Positions 24,701-37,633 of a DNA stretch of 64,000 nt are shown one piece after another (within the stretch, counting starts at the first letter, position 1; each line of letters starts with the position of its first letter). The position numbers and the translations under genes are program-made. Location: NCBI GenBank assembly GCA_036971475.1, contig JBAIZL010000001.1, positions 281,930,425-281,994,424 of the forward strand. Reading direction: 5' to 3'. This stretch comes from Prosapia bicincta (lineage: Eukaryota > Arthropoda > Insecta > Hemiptera > Cercopidae). The notes beneath the pieces are model-generated. The model was not told the DNA's origin. It did no database searches and saw only the letters and a program-made list of their open reading frames with translations.

Positions 24701-27700
24701 TACAGTCATGATTACATTTTTGTCTTTACTAGCTGCTTTATTAACACAGTAACTAGCTGCTGTTAAAATGGGACCTTGTTACACCAGACACAGTACGTGC
24801 ATTGCCTATGCACATGTTATTCCTGGCGGTAGTCTATGTGTTCTGACTGAGCTTTTATGTTTATAGTAGATACACGACTTGAGCGAATATGTAATAAAAG
24901 TAAGCTAATACTGTGTAACGTCATACCTCTATGTACAGTCATGATTGCATTAATGTCTTTTCTAGCTGCTTTATTAACACAGTAACTAGCTGCTGTTAAA
25001 ATGGGACCTTGTTACACCAGACACAGTACGTGCATTGCTTATGCACATGTTATTCCTGGCGGTAGTCTATGTGTTCTGACTGAGTTTTTATGTTCATAGC
25101 AGAATCACCACTTTAGCGAATATTTAATGACAGTAAGCTAATACTGTGTAACGTCATACCTCTATGTACAGTCATGATTACATTTTTGTCTTTACTAGCT
25201 GCTTTATTAACACAGTAACTAGCTGCTGTTAAAATGGGACCTTGTTACACCAGACACAGTACGTGCATTGCTTATGAACATGTTATTCCTGGCGGTAGTC
25301 TATGTGTTCTGACTGAGTTTTTATGTTCATAGCAGAATCACCACTTTAGCGAATATTTAATGAAAGTAAGCTAATACTGTGTAACGTCATACCTCTATGT
25401 ACAGTCATGATTACATTTTTGTCTTTACTAGCTGCTTTATTAACACAGTAACTAGCTGCTGTTAAAATGGGACCTTGTAACACTAGACGCAGTACGTGCA
25501 TTGCTTATGCACATGTTATTCCTGGCGGTAGTCTATGCGTTCCGACTGAGTTTTTATGTTCATAGCAGAAACACCACTTTAGCGAATATTTAATGAAAGT
25601 AAGCTAATACTGTGTAACGTCATACCTCTATGTACAGTCATGATTACATTTTTGTCTTTACTAGCTGCTTTATTAACACAGTAACTAGCTGCTGTTAAAA
25701 TGGGACCTTGTTACACCAGACACAGTACGTGCATCGCTTATGCACATGTTATTCCTGGCGGTAGTCTATGTGTTCTGACTGAGTTTTTATGTTCATAGCA
25801 GAAACACCACTTTAGCGAATATGTAATGAAAGTAAGCTAATACTGTGTAACGTCATACCTCTATGTACAGTCATGATTGCATTAATGTCTTTACTAGCTT
25901 TTTTATTAACACAGTAACTAGCTGCTGTTAAAATGGGACCTTGTTACACCAGACACAGTACGTGCATTGCTTATGCACATGTTATTCCTGGCGGTAGTCT
26001 ATGTGTTCTGACTGAGCTTTTATGTTTATAGTAGATACACGACTTGAGCGAATATGTAATAAAAGTAAGCTAATACTGTGTAACGTCATACCTCTATGTA
26101 CAGTCATGATTGCATTAATGTCTTTTCTAGCTGCTTTATTAACACAGTAACTAGCTGCTGTTAAAATGGGACCTTGTTACACCAGACACAGTACGTGCAT
26201 TGCTTATGCACATGTTATTCCTGGCGGTAGTCTATGTGTTCTGACTGAGTTTTTATGTTCATAGCAGAATCACCACTTTAGCGAATATTTAATGAAAGTA
26301 AGCTAATACTGTGTAACGTCATACCTCTATGTACAGTCATGATTACATTTTTGTCTTTACTAGCTGCTTTATTAACACAGTAACTAGCTGCTGTTAAAAT
26401 GGGACCTTGTTACACCAGACACAGTACGTGCATTGCTTATGAACATGTTATTGCTGGCGGTAGTCTATGTGTTCTGACTGAGTTTTTATGTTCATAGCAG
26501 AATCACCACTTTAGCGAATATTTAATGAAAGTAAGCTAATACTGTGTAACGTCATACCTCTATGTACAGTCATGATTACATTTTTGTCTTTACTAGCTGC
26601 TTTATTAACACAGTAACTAGCTGCTGTTAAAATGGGACCTTGTTACACCAGACACAGTACGTGCATTGCTTATGCACATGTTATTCCTAGCGGTAGTCTA
26701 TGCGTTCCGACTGAGTTTTCATGTTTATAGCAGAAACACCACTTTAGCGAATATTTAATGAAAGTAAGCTAATACTGTGTAACGTCATACCTCTATGTAC
26801 AGTCATGATTACATTTTTGTCTTTACTAGCTGCTTTATTAACACAGTAACTAGCTGCTGTTAAAATGGGACCTTGTAACACTAGACGCAGTACGTGCATT
26901 GCTTATGCACATGTTATTCCTGGCGGTAGTCTATGCGTTCCGACTGAGTTTTTATGTTCATAGCAGAAACACCACTTTAGCGAATATTTAATGAAAGTAA
27001 GCTAATACTGTGTAACGTCATACCTCTATGTACAGTCATGATTACATTTTTGTCTTTACTAGCTGCTTTATTAACACAGTAACTAGCTGCTGTTAAAATG
27101 GGACCTTGTTACACCAGACACAGTACGTGCATTGCTTATGAACATGTTATTCCTGGCGGTAGTCTATGTGTTCTGACTGAGTTTTTATGTTCATAGCAGA
27201 ATCACCACTTTAGCGAATATTTAATGAAAGTAAGCTAATACTGTGTAACGTCATACCTCTATGTACAGTCATGATTACATTTTTGTCTTTACTAGCTGCT
27301 TTATTAACACAGTAACTAGCTGCTGTTAAAATGGGACCTTGTTACACCAGACACAGTACGTGCATCGCTTATGCACATGTTATTCCTGGCGGTAGTCTAT
27401 GTGTTCTGACTGAGTTTTTATGTTCATAGCAGAAACACCACTTTAGCGAATATGTAATGAAAGTAAGCTAATACTGTGTAACGTCATACCTCTATGTACA
27501 GTCATGATTGCATTAATGTCTTTACTAGCTGCTTTATTAACACAGTAACTAGCTGCTGTTAAAATGGGACCTTGTTACACCAGACACAGTACGTGCATTG
27601 CTTATGCACATGTTATTCCTGGCGGTAGTCTATGTGTTCTGACTGAGCTTTTATGTTTATAGTAGATACACGACTTGAGCGAATATGTAATAAAAGTAAG

Positions 27701-30700
27701 CTAATACTGTGTAACGTCATACCTCTATGTACAGTCATGATTGCATTAATGTCTTTTCTAGCTGCTTTATTAACACAGTAACTAGCTGCTGTTAAAATGG
27801 GACCTTGTTACACCAGACACAGTACGTGCATTGCTTATGCACATGTTATTCCTGGCGGTAGTCTATGTGTTCTGACTGAGTTTTTATGTTCATAGCAGAA
27901 TCACCACTTTAGCGAATATTTAATGACAGTAAGCTAATACTGTGTAACGTCATACCTCTATGTACAGTCATGATTACATTTTTGTCTTTACTAGCTGCTT
28001 TATTAACACAGTAACTAGCTGCTGTTAAAATGGGACCTTGTTACACCAGACACAGTACGTGCATTGCTTATGAACATGTTATTCCTGGCGGTAGTCTATG
28101 TGTTCTGACTGAGTTTTTATGTTCATAGCAGAATCACCACTTTAGCGAATATTTAATGAAAGTAAGCTAATACTGTGTAACGTCATACCTCTATGTACAG
28201 TCATGATTACATTTTTGTCTTTACTAGCTGCTTTATTAACACAGTAACTAGCTGCTGTTAAAATGGGACCTTGTAACACTAGACGCAGTACGTGCATTGC
28301 TTATGCACATGTTATTCCTGGCGGTAGTCTATGCGTTCCGACTGAGTTTTTATGTTCATAGCAGAAACACCACTTTAGCGAATATTTAATGAAAGTAAGC
28401 TAATACTGTGTAACGTCATACCTCTATGTACAGTCATGATTACATTTTTGTCTTTACTAGCTGCTTTATTAACACAGTAACTAGCTGCTGTTAAAATGGG
28501 ACCTTGTTACACCAGACACAGTACGTGCATCGCTTATGCACATGTTATTCCTGGCGGTAGTCTATGTGTTCTGACTGAGTTTTTATGTTCATAGCAGAAA
28601 CACCACTTTAGCGAATATGTAATGAAAGTAAGCTAATACTGTGTAACGTCATACCTCTATGTACAGTCATGATTGCATTAATGTCTTTACTAGCTTTTTT
28701 ATTAACACAGTAACTAGCTGCTGTTAAAATGGGACCTTGTTACACCAGACACAGTACGTGCATTGCTTATGCACATGTTATTCCTGGCGGTAGTCTATGT
28801 GTTCTGACTGAGCTTTTATGTTTATAGTAGATACACGACTTGAGCGAATATGTAATAAAAGTAAGCTAATACTGTGTAACGTCATACCTCTATGTACAGT
28901 CATGATTGCATTAATGTCTTTTCTAGCTGCTTTATTAACACAGTAACTAGCTGCTGTTAAAATGGGACCTTGTTACACCAGACACAGTACGTGCATTGCT
29001 TATGCACATGTTATTCCTGGCGGTAGTCTATGTGTTCTGACTGAGTTTTTATGTTCATAGCAGAATCACCACTTTAGCGAATATTTAATGACAGTAAGCT
29101 AATACTGTGTAACGTCATACCTCTATGTACAGTCATGATTACATTTTTGTCTTTACTAGCTGCTTTATTAACACAGTAACTAGCTGCTGTTAAAATGGGA
29201 CCTTGTTACACCAGACACAGTACGTGCATTGCTTATGAACATGTTATTGCTGGCGGTAGTCTATGTGTTCTGACTGAGTTTTTATGTTCATAGCAGAATC
29301 ACCACTTTAGCGAATATTTAATGAAAGTAAGCTAATACTGTGTAACGTCATACCTCTATGTACAGTCATGATTACATTTTTGTCTTTACTAGCTGCTTTA
29401 TTAACACAGTAACTAGCTGCTGTTAAAATGGGACCTTGTTACACCAGACACAGTACGTGCATCGCTTATGCACATGTTATTCCTGGCGGTAGTCTATGTG
29501 TTCTGACTGAGTTTTTATGTTCATAGCAGAAACACCACTTTAGCGAATATGTAATGAAAGTAAGCTAATACTGTGTAACGTCATACCTCTATGTACAGTC
29601 ATGATTGCATTAATGTCTTTACTAGCTTTTTTATTAACACAGTAACTAGCTGCTGTTAAAATGGGACCTTGTTACACCAGACACAGTACGTGCATTGCTT
29701 ATGCACATGTTATTCCTGGCGGTAGTCTATGTGTTCTGACTGAGCTTTTATGTTTATAGTAGATACACGACTTGAGCGAATATGTAATAAACGTAAGCTA
29801 ATACTGTGTAACGTCATACCTCTATGTACAGTCATGATTGCATTAATGTCTTTTCTAGCTGCTTTATTAACACAGTAACTAGCTGCTGTTAAAATGGGAC
29901 CTTGTTACACCAGACACAGTACGTGCATTGCTTATGCACATGTTATTCCTGGCGGTAGTCTATGTGTTCTGACTGAGTTTTTATGTTCATAGCAGAATCA
30001 CCACTTTAGCGAATATTTAATGACAGTAAGCTAATACTGTGTAACGTCATACCTCTATGTACAGTCATGATTACATTTTTGTCTTTACTAGCTGCTTTAT
30101 TAACACAGTAACTAGCTGCTGTTAAAATGGGACCTTGTTACACCAGACACAGTACGTGCATTGCTTATGAACATGTTATTGCTGGCGGTAGTCTATGTGT
30201 TCTGACTGAGTTTTTATGTTCATAGCAGAATCACCACTTTAGCGAATATTTAATGAAAGTAAGCTAATACTGTGTAACGTCATACCTCTATGTACAGTCA
30301 TGATTACATTTTTGTCTTTACTAGCTGCTTTATTAACACAGTAACTAGCTGCTGTTAAAATGGGACCTTGTTACACCAGACACAGTACGTGCATTGCTTA
30401 TGCACATGTTATTCCTAGCGGTAGTCTATGCGTTCCGACTGAGTTTTCATGTTTATAGCAGAAACACCACTTTAGCGAATATTTAATGAAAGTAAGCTAA
30501 TACTGTGTAACGTCATACCTCTATGTACAGTCATGATTACATTTTTGTCTTTACTAGCTGCTTTATTAACACAGTAACTAGCTGCTGTTAAAATGGGACC
30601 TTGTAACACTAGACGCAGTACGTGCATTGTTTATGCACATGTTATTCCTGGCGGTAGTCTATGCGTTCCGACTGAGTTTTCATGTTTATAGCAGAAACAC

Positions 30701-33700
30701 CACTTTAGCGAATATTTAATGAAAGTAAGCTAATACTGTGTAACGTCATACCTCTATGTACAGTCATGATTACATTTTTGTCTTTACTAGCTGCTTTATT
30801 AACACAGTAACTAGCTGCTGTTAAAATGGGACCTTGTAACACTAGACGCAGTACGTGCATTGCTTATGCACATGTTATTCCTGGCGGTAGTCTATGCGTT
30901 CCGACTGAGTTTTTATGTTCATAGCAGAAACACCACTTTAGCGAATATTTAATGAAAGTAAGCTAATACTGTGTAACGTCATACCTCTATGTACAGTCAT
31001 GATTACATTTTTGTCTTTACTAGCTGCTTTATTAACACAGTAACTAGCTGCTGTTAAAATGGGACCTTGTTACACCAGACACAGTACGTGCATTGCTTAT
31101 GAACATGTTATTCCTGGCGGTAGTCTATGTGTTCTGACTGAGTTTTTATGTTCATAGCAGAATCACCACTTTAGCGAATATTTAATGAAAGTAAGCTAAT
31201 ACTGTGTAACGTCATACCTCTATGTACAGTCATGATTACATTTTTGTCTTTACTAGCTGCTTTATTAACACAGTAACTAGCTGCTGTTAAAATGGGACCT
31301 TGTTACACCAGACACAGTACGTGCATCGCTTATGCACATGTTATTCCTGGCGGTAGTCTATGTGTTCTGACTGAGTTTTTATGTTCATAGCAGAAACACC
31401 ACTTTAGCGAATATGTAATGAAAGTAAGCTAATACTGTGTAACGTCATACCTCTATGTACAGTCATGATTGCATTAATGTCTTTACTAGCTGCTTTATTA
31501 ACACAGTAACTAGCTGCTGTTAAAATGGGACCTTGTTACACCAGACACAGTACGTGCATTGCTTATGCACATGTTATTCCTGGCGGTAGTCTATGTGTTC
31601 TGACTGAGCTTTTATGTTTATAGTAGATACACGACTTGAGCGAATATGTAATAAAAGTAAGCTAATACTGTGTAACGTCATACCTCTATGTACAGTCATG
31701 ATTGCATTAATGTCTTTTCTAGCTGCTTTATTAACACAGTAACTAGCTGCTGTTAAAATGGGACCTTGTTACACCAGACACAGTACGTGCATTGCTTATG
31801 CACATGTTATTCCTGGCGGTAGTCTATGTGTTCTGACTGAGTTTTTATGTTCATAGCAGAATCACCACTTTAGCGAATATTTAATGACAGTAAGCTAATA
31901 CTGTGTAACGTCATACCTCTATGTACAGTCATGATTACATTTTTGTCTTTACTAGCTGCTTTATTAACACAGTAACTAGCTGCTGTTAAAATGGGACCTT
32001 GTTACACCAGACACAGTACGTGCATTGCCTATGCACATGTTATTCCTGGCGGTAGTCTATGTGTTCTGACTGAGCTTTTATGTTTATAGTAGATACACGA
32101 CTTGAGCGAATATGTAATAAAAGTAAGCTAATACTGTGTAACGTCATACCTCTATGTACAGTCATGATTGCATTAATGTCTTTTCTAGCTGCTTTATTAA
32201 CACAGTAACTAGCTGCTGTTAAAATGGGACCTTGTTACACCAGACACAGTACGTGCATTGCTTATGCACATGTTATTCCTGGCGGTAGTCTATGTGTTCT
32301 GACTGAGTTTTTATGTTCATAGCAGAATCACCACTTTAGCGAATATTTAATGACAGTAAGCTAATACTGTGTAACGTCATACCTCTATGTACAGTCATGA
32401 TTACATTTTTGTCTTTACTAGCTGCTTTATTAACACAGTAACTAGCTGCTGTTAAAATGGGACCTTGTTACACCAGACACAGTACGTGCATTGCTTATGA
32501 ACATGTTATTCCTGGCGGTAGTCTATGTGTTCTGACTGAGTTTTTATGTTCATAGCAGAATCACCACTTTAGCGAATATTTAATGAAAGTAAGCTAATAC
32601 TGTGTAACGTCATACCTCTATGTACAGTCATGATTACATTTTTGTCTTTACTAGCTGCTTTATTAACACAGTAACTAGCTGCTGTTAAAATGGGACCTTG
32701 TAACACTAGACGCAGTACGTGCATTGCTTATGCACATGTTATTCCTGGCGGTAGTCTATGCGTTCCGACTGAGTTTTTATGTTCATAGCAGAAACACCAC
32801 TTTAGCGAATATTTAATGAAAGTAAGCTAATACTGTGTAACGTCATACCTCTATGTACAGTCATGATTACATTTTTGTCTTTACTAGCTGCTTTATTAAC
32901 ACAGTAACTAGCTGCTGTTAAAATGGGACCTTGTTACACCAGACACAGTACGTGCATCGCTTATGCACATGTTATTCCTGGCGGTAGTCTATGTGTTCTG
33001 ACTGAGTTTTTATGTTCATAGCAGAAACACCACTTTAGCGAATATGTAATGAAAGTAAGCTAATACTGTGTAACGTCATACCTCTATGTACAGTCATGAT
33101 TGCATTAATGTCTTTACTAGCTTTTTTATTAACACAGTAACTAGCTGCTGTTAAAATGGGACCTTGTTACACCAGACACAGTACGTGCATTGCTTATGCA
33201 CATGTTATTCCTGGCGGTAGTCTATGTGTTCTGACTGAGCTTTTATGTTTATAGTAGATACACGACTTGAGCGAATATGTAATAAAAGTAAGCTAATACT
33301 GTGTAACGTCATACCTCTATGTACAGTCATGATTGCATTAATGTCTTTTCTAGCTGCTTTATTAACACAGTAACTAGCTGCTGTTAAAATGGGACCTTGT
33401 TACACCAGACACAGTACGTGCATTGCTTATGCACATGTTATTCCTGGCGGTAGTCTATGTGTTCTGACTGAGTTTTTATGTTCATAGCAGAATCACCACT
33501 TTAGCGAATATTTAATGACAGTAAGCTAATACTGTGTAACGTCATACCTCTATGTACAGTCATGATTACATTTTTGTCTTTACTAGCTGCTTTATTAACA
33601 CAGTAACTAGCTGCTGTTAAAATGGGACCTTGTTACACCAGACACAGTACGTGCATTGCTTATGAACATGTTATTGCTGGCGGTAGTCTATGTGTTCTGA

Positions 33701-35068
33701 CTGAGTTTTTATGTTCATAGCAGAATCACCACTTTAGCGAATATTTAATGAAAGTAAGCTAATACTGTGTAACGTCATACCTCTATGTACAGTCATGATT
33801 ACATTTTTGTCTTTACTAGCTGCTTTATTAACACAGTAACTAGCTGCTGTTAAAATGGGACCTTGTTACACCAGACACAGTACGTGCATTGCTTATGCAC
33901 ATGTTATTCCTAGCGGTAGTCTATGCGTTCCGACTGAGTTTTCATGTTTATAGCAGAAACACCACTTTAGCGAATATTTAATGAAAGTAAGCTAATACTG
34001 TGTAACGTCATACCTCTATGTACAGTCATGATTACATTTTTGTCTTTACTAGCTGCTTTATTAACACAGTAACTAGCTGCTGTTAAAATGGGACCTTGTA
34101 ACACTAGACGCAGTACGTGCATTGTTTATGCACATGTTATTCCTGGCGGTAGTCTATGCGTTCCGACTGAGTTTTCATGTTTATAGCAGAAACACCACTT
34201 TAGCGAATATTTAATGAAAGTAAGCTAATACTGTGTAACGTCATACCTCTATGTACAGTCATGATTACATTTTTGTCTTTACTAGCTGCTTTATTAACAC
34301 AGTAACTAGCTGCTGTTAAAATGGGACCTTGTAACACTAGACGCAGTACGTGCATTGCTTATGCACATGTTATTCCTGGCGGTAGTCTATGCGTTCCGAC
34401 TGAGTTTTTATGTTCATAGCAGAAACACCACTTTAGCGAATATTTAATGAAAGTAAGCTAATACTGTGTAACGTCATACCTCTATGTACAGTCATGATTA
34501 CATTTTTGTCTTTACTAGCTGCTTTATTAACACAGTAACTAGCTGCTGTTAAAATGGGACCTTGTAACACTAGACGCAGTACGTGCATTGTTTATGCACA
34601 TGTTATTCCTGGCGGTAGTCTATGCGTTCCGACTGAGTTTTCATGTTTATAGCAGAAACACCACTTTAGCGAATATTTAATGAAAGTAAGCTAATACTGT
34701 GTAACGTCATACCTCTATGTACAGTCATGATTACATTTTTGTCTTTACTAGCTGCTTTATTAACACAGTAACTAGCTGCTGTTAAAATGGGACCTTGTTA
34801 CACTAGACGCAGTACGTGCATTGCTTATGCACATGTTATTCCTGGCGGTAGTCTATGCGTTCCGACTGAGTTCTCATGTTTATAGCAGAAACACCACTTT
34901 AGCGAATATTTAATGAAAGTAAGCTAATACTGTGTAACGTCATAACTCTATGTACAGTCATGATTACATTTTTGTCTTTACGAGCTGCTTTACTAACACA
35001 GTAACTAGCTGCTGTTAAAATGGGACCTTGTTACACCAGACACAGAACGTGCATCGCTTATGCACATT
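12702..35068. repeat. 22.4-kb satellite array, 233-bp unit, about 96 copies
   Basis: The anchor CCTGGCGGTAGTCTATG recurs from 12,708 to 34,841. That span is 22,133 bp, which equals 95 periods of 233 bp minus 2; the 2-bp difference is accounted for by a CT deletion at about 23,063. Units face the same way without interruption. Landmarks in a unit: TTCATAGCAGAA, ACTTTAGCGAATATTTAATG, GTAACGTCATACCTCTATG, TACAGTCATGATTACA, two copies of ACTAGCTGCT 28 bp apart, and GGGACCTTGTTACACCAGAC. TTAACACAG and CTGCTGTTAA form a weak hairpin. Two main unit types alternate in blocks: A (TTCATAGCAGAA, ATTACATTTTTG) and B (TTTATAGTAGATACACGAC, ATTGCATTAATG). Higher-order duplications are clear from rare variants. 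Long-frame coding is excluded by stops in all frames. Likely heterochromatin or a pericentromeric or knob-type satellite; function unknown. Confidence 0.98.
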
Positions 35069-35693
35069 ATTTTTCTTCTTTCAATTTACTGTACTACATT
35101 TGTACGTTTTCAGTCATATTTGTTCGGGTTACCCGCACCTCCTTATATCCACGGGTGGGTTCACCCTGGCATGTCTCCCACCCATTTGGCTTTGTATTAT
35201 TCACATGGTCTTCCTATCTCACTTGGGTCCTACACATGACTCCTAGGGTTTGTATGTCTGTAAGCTAATCCTTTCCATAGCTTACGGCCGTTTGTTATCC
35301 TTTAAAGATAGTAATATAACTGCCATCAAATAGGCCTATAGGTTAAGATCCAAGGAGTGAATTTTACTGCCATCTTGCGTCTATTAGTTTTTTTGTAAAA
35401 TATTTGGACGTGATAAGGTAAATTATGAGGGAGCTGGAACTTCTCTGATCGGAAAATCGGGGCTATGTTTGTATAATGCCGCTCTCTACCGTGATCATGG
35501 ATAAGTTTCTTCTCCCCGACACCTGACTACGGATTCAAAGTCTTAAAACCAAGTCTAAAAATTAGCACTACAATACAATTTCAAATCTGATATTTATCTG
35601 AAAACGATTTCTTTAACATTTATTCAATATTAAGTTAATTAGAGCTTAACTAGTGAGAATAATTAACTACGGTAAAAATTTAAACAGTTCAGG
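35069..35693. other. Right flank of the satellite, no gene
   Basis: Two overlapping open frames start inside the last satellite unit and run into a more GC-rich unique stretch to about 35,268. They share no recognisable domain and begin in repeat sequence, so they are not called. Confidence 0.45.
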
Positions 35694-35790
35694 CTAAATC
35701 TCAATCTTGAGTAGTAGCCAAGCACTGGTGAAGGCGACATCATCGTCGAAACTAGTCTGTGTTAATAAAATAATTTGTAGTGAGATTTAG
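35694..35790 (+). repeat. Inverted-repeat-bounded element with hammerhead-like core
   Basis: A perfect 10-bp inverted repeat, CTAAATCTCA (35,694) and TGAGATTTAG (35,781), bounds a 97-bp segment. Inside, 35,725-35,757 reads CTGGTGA (core with A6 changed), a short imperfect hairpin, GAAA, CTAG (palindromic helix III), T and C at position 17. C17 is the most common cleavage-site base in known hammerheads. Stem II is only about 3 bp, so this copy is probably decayed. Confidence 0.4.
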
Positions 35791-36316
35791 AGTAAAAGGT
35801 TATAATGTTTACCGTTAAGAGTTATTCAAATTGTATTGGATATTTAGCACAAATATTTAGAATAGTTTTTAGGAAGTCGCGCACATTTGAAGGTTAAAAA
35901 TTAGGACGAAACTCACAGAAATAGATTTGAAGACATGAGCCCTGGATCTACTGGTCTGTTTAGGGGTAGTGCGGTGTTACTACAATAAGTATGTCGCTGT
36001 TAATGACTTGGCTCACATAAGGAAGTGTTACACGCTCAGGAGGCAAAGGGGAGAGACGTCGCTAACTTGTGTTTAGTTGCCATGGAGACCAATCGTCACC
36101 GATTGGGCGAAAAAGGTGACGAGTCCCCTGAACTTGTTCGACTTGAGTGTATGCCTTTCTCTTTTTAATTTTACTAAAACTATTTGAAATTCAAACTATT
36201 TGCGTCATTTTTTTTGAATTTTGAAATGATCTGTCACAGTTTAAATGACCGAAATTTATATACATAGATACGTGCCTCTATATTTAAAATAAGGGTTTGA
36301 ACTTCACACCGTCCGT
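35791..36316. other. No gene recognised
   Basis: Mixed-composition unique sequence; a GC-richer patch at 35.99-36.14 kb has no frame longer than about 30 codons. It may be the upstream part of the LINE remnant, too decayed to read. Confidence 0.4.
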
Positions 36317-36612
36317 CCATGGAGGCCTATTATTCGTTCGAAACGTAGGGAGGAAGTAGTGGCTACCCGCCTTCGTATCGGCCACACTTAACTAACGCAT
36401 GGTTATCTGATGCGTCGTGAGGACCCGCCTTTATGCAAGTTCTGTGGAAATACCATCACAATCTGTCATATGTAGATTGTGGTGGTTTAAAGCATGTTCC
36501 TGACAGCTCTAATTTACAAGGGAGTTTAAAGGTGGTGTTGAAGGACGATGCCGCTGTCGTCGACCTTGTCATCGCTTTCCTTCGTCATCTAAATATTCTA
36601 TTTAAAATTTAA
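36317..36612 (+). pseudogene. LINE C-terminal end with zinc-knuckle motif, broken
   Basis: The first frame (36,317 on) reads PWRPIIRSKRREEVVATRL, then RIGHT, stop, LTHGYLMRREDPPLCKFCG, a signature of the region downstream of the reverse transcriptase in I/Jockey-superfamily LINEs (typically 'RreEvvltRLRIGHTrlTHgyLl--ePPlC--Cg--ltv-HiL-eC'). The Cys pair CKFC and later H and VDC match the C-C-H-C knuckle. After a frameshift, 36,474-36,612 reads VDCGGLKHVPDSSNLQGSL, then KDDAAVVDLVIAFLRHL, and ends FKI and stop, matching the usual '-LkdvLgdd--vd-v--FLkdig-y-kI' terminus. A 5'-truncated copy with one stop and at least one frameshift. It is a different lineage from the one at 4396-4604. Confidence 0.82.
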
Positions 36613-37633
36613 TATTTTAATTTTCGAAAAAAGTTAACTTACATATTTATTTATTTATTATAGTATTCATGTTAGGTTGTGTTTAGAGTTTTATTATTGT
36701 GTTGTTAACCTGTTTATTTTCTACATCATGTGTTATTTATATTGTTATAGATTTATTCTTACGTTGTTTTGTTATTTATTGTTTTGTTATCTATTGTTAT
36801 GTTTTTCTTTATTGTTACATATTTATTTAATTTAATTATATTTTGATTTATGTAACTATTTTGGTATTGCTTTTGCTGTTGTTTGGCGATGATAACCACA
36901 CTTGGTTTTTCGTCAGGAAAAAGAGAAAAAAATTAACTTCACATGAGAAAATCATCAGTGATATGTTATTGAAGTATAACCTTACTTAATTACTTAGTTA
37001 TTCCGAAAGACTGTTTTGCTCAATAAATTTTACTTTTACATGTGCTGAACGTGGTTTTGGTAGGTGGATCCATGTAAGCAATGGATTACAGCTGTAATAA
37101 GGAAAAGCTTCTACTATTTTTAATAGTTGTAGTTTTATACTTATTTTTATTTCTGTTAGTGCTGAGGAACAAAGCAACTCGTTGGAAGTGAACATCCAAC
37201 GAAAACATTTCCTCATAGTTTTAAATTATGGCAAAAGAAATAATGAAATGAATTGATGACTTGTCTAAGAAGTGGATTTTTTTAATGACATTCGTTAGCG
37301 TCTTCTGATAAGAAAATAATACAAAGATATGCATTTTGTGAGATGTACTTGAGGAGATAACGCCGTTTCATCGCGTTATCTGAGTTTTATCAGGAAGTGA
37401 AGAATATAAAAAGCGTCGATTTTATTTTCCCAAACACAGATTCTATGAAACAAATTGTAGATGTTATGATTAGGTTTGTGCAACCTTTTTTATATTCGGT
37501 TTGTAACTGTTAGTAACTTAATTCCTGCACTGGTGCTATATAACGCAATACTGGGGTTATTAACAAAGAATGATTATTATAAATATCATTTTAAGTAAAT
37601 TAAAAGAATATATTGAAAAATTCAAAAGAAAGG
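36613..37633. other. No gene recognised
   Basis: Very T-rich sequence after the LINE stop (36.61-36.9 kb), possibly its 3' UTR. A 72-codon minus-strand frame at 36,998-37,216 shows no known domain. Confidence 0.4.

Noticed and set aside
12702..35068. Hammerhead ribozyme inside the 233-bp satellite, as in some insect satellites
   Set aside because: The unit has no CUGANGA core followed by a hairpin and GAAA; CTGACTGAG and ATGAAAG do not fit.
12702..35068. CENP-B box in the satellite
   Set aside because: No TTCG----A--CGGG match on either strand of the consensus unit.
12702..35068. CRISPR-like array
   Set aside because: The units are contiguous 233-bp monomers with no unique spacers, in animal DNA.
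35020..35268. Two overlapping frames at the satellite's right edge
   Set aside because: They begin in satellite sequence and show no domain.
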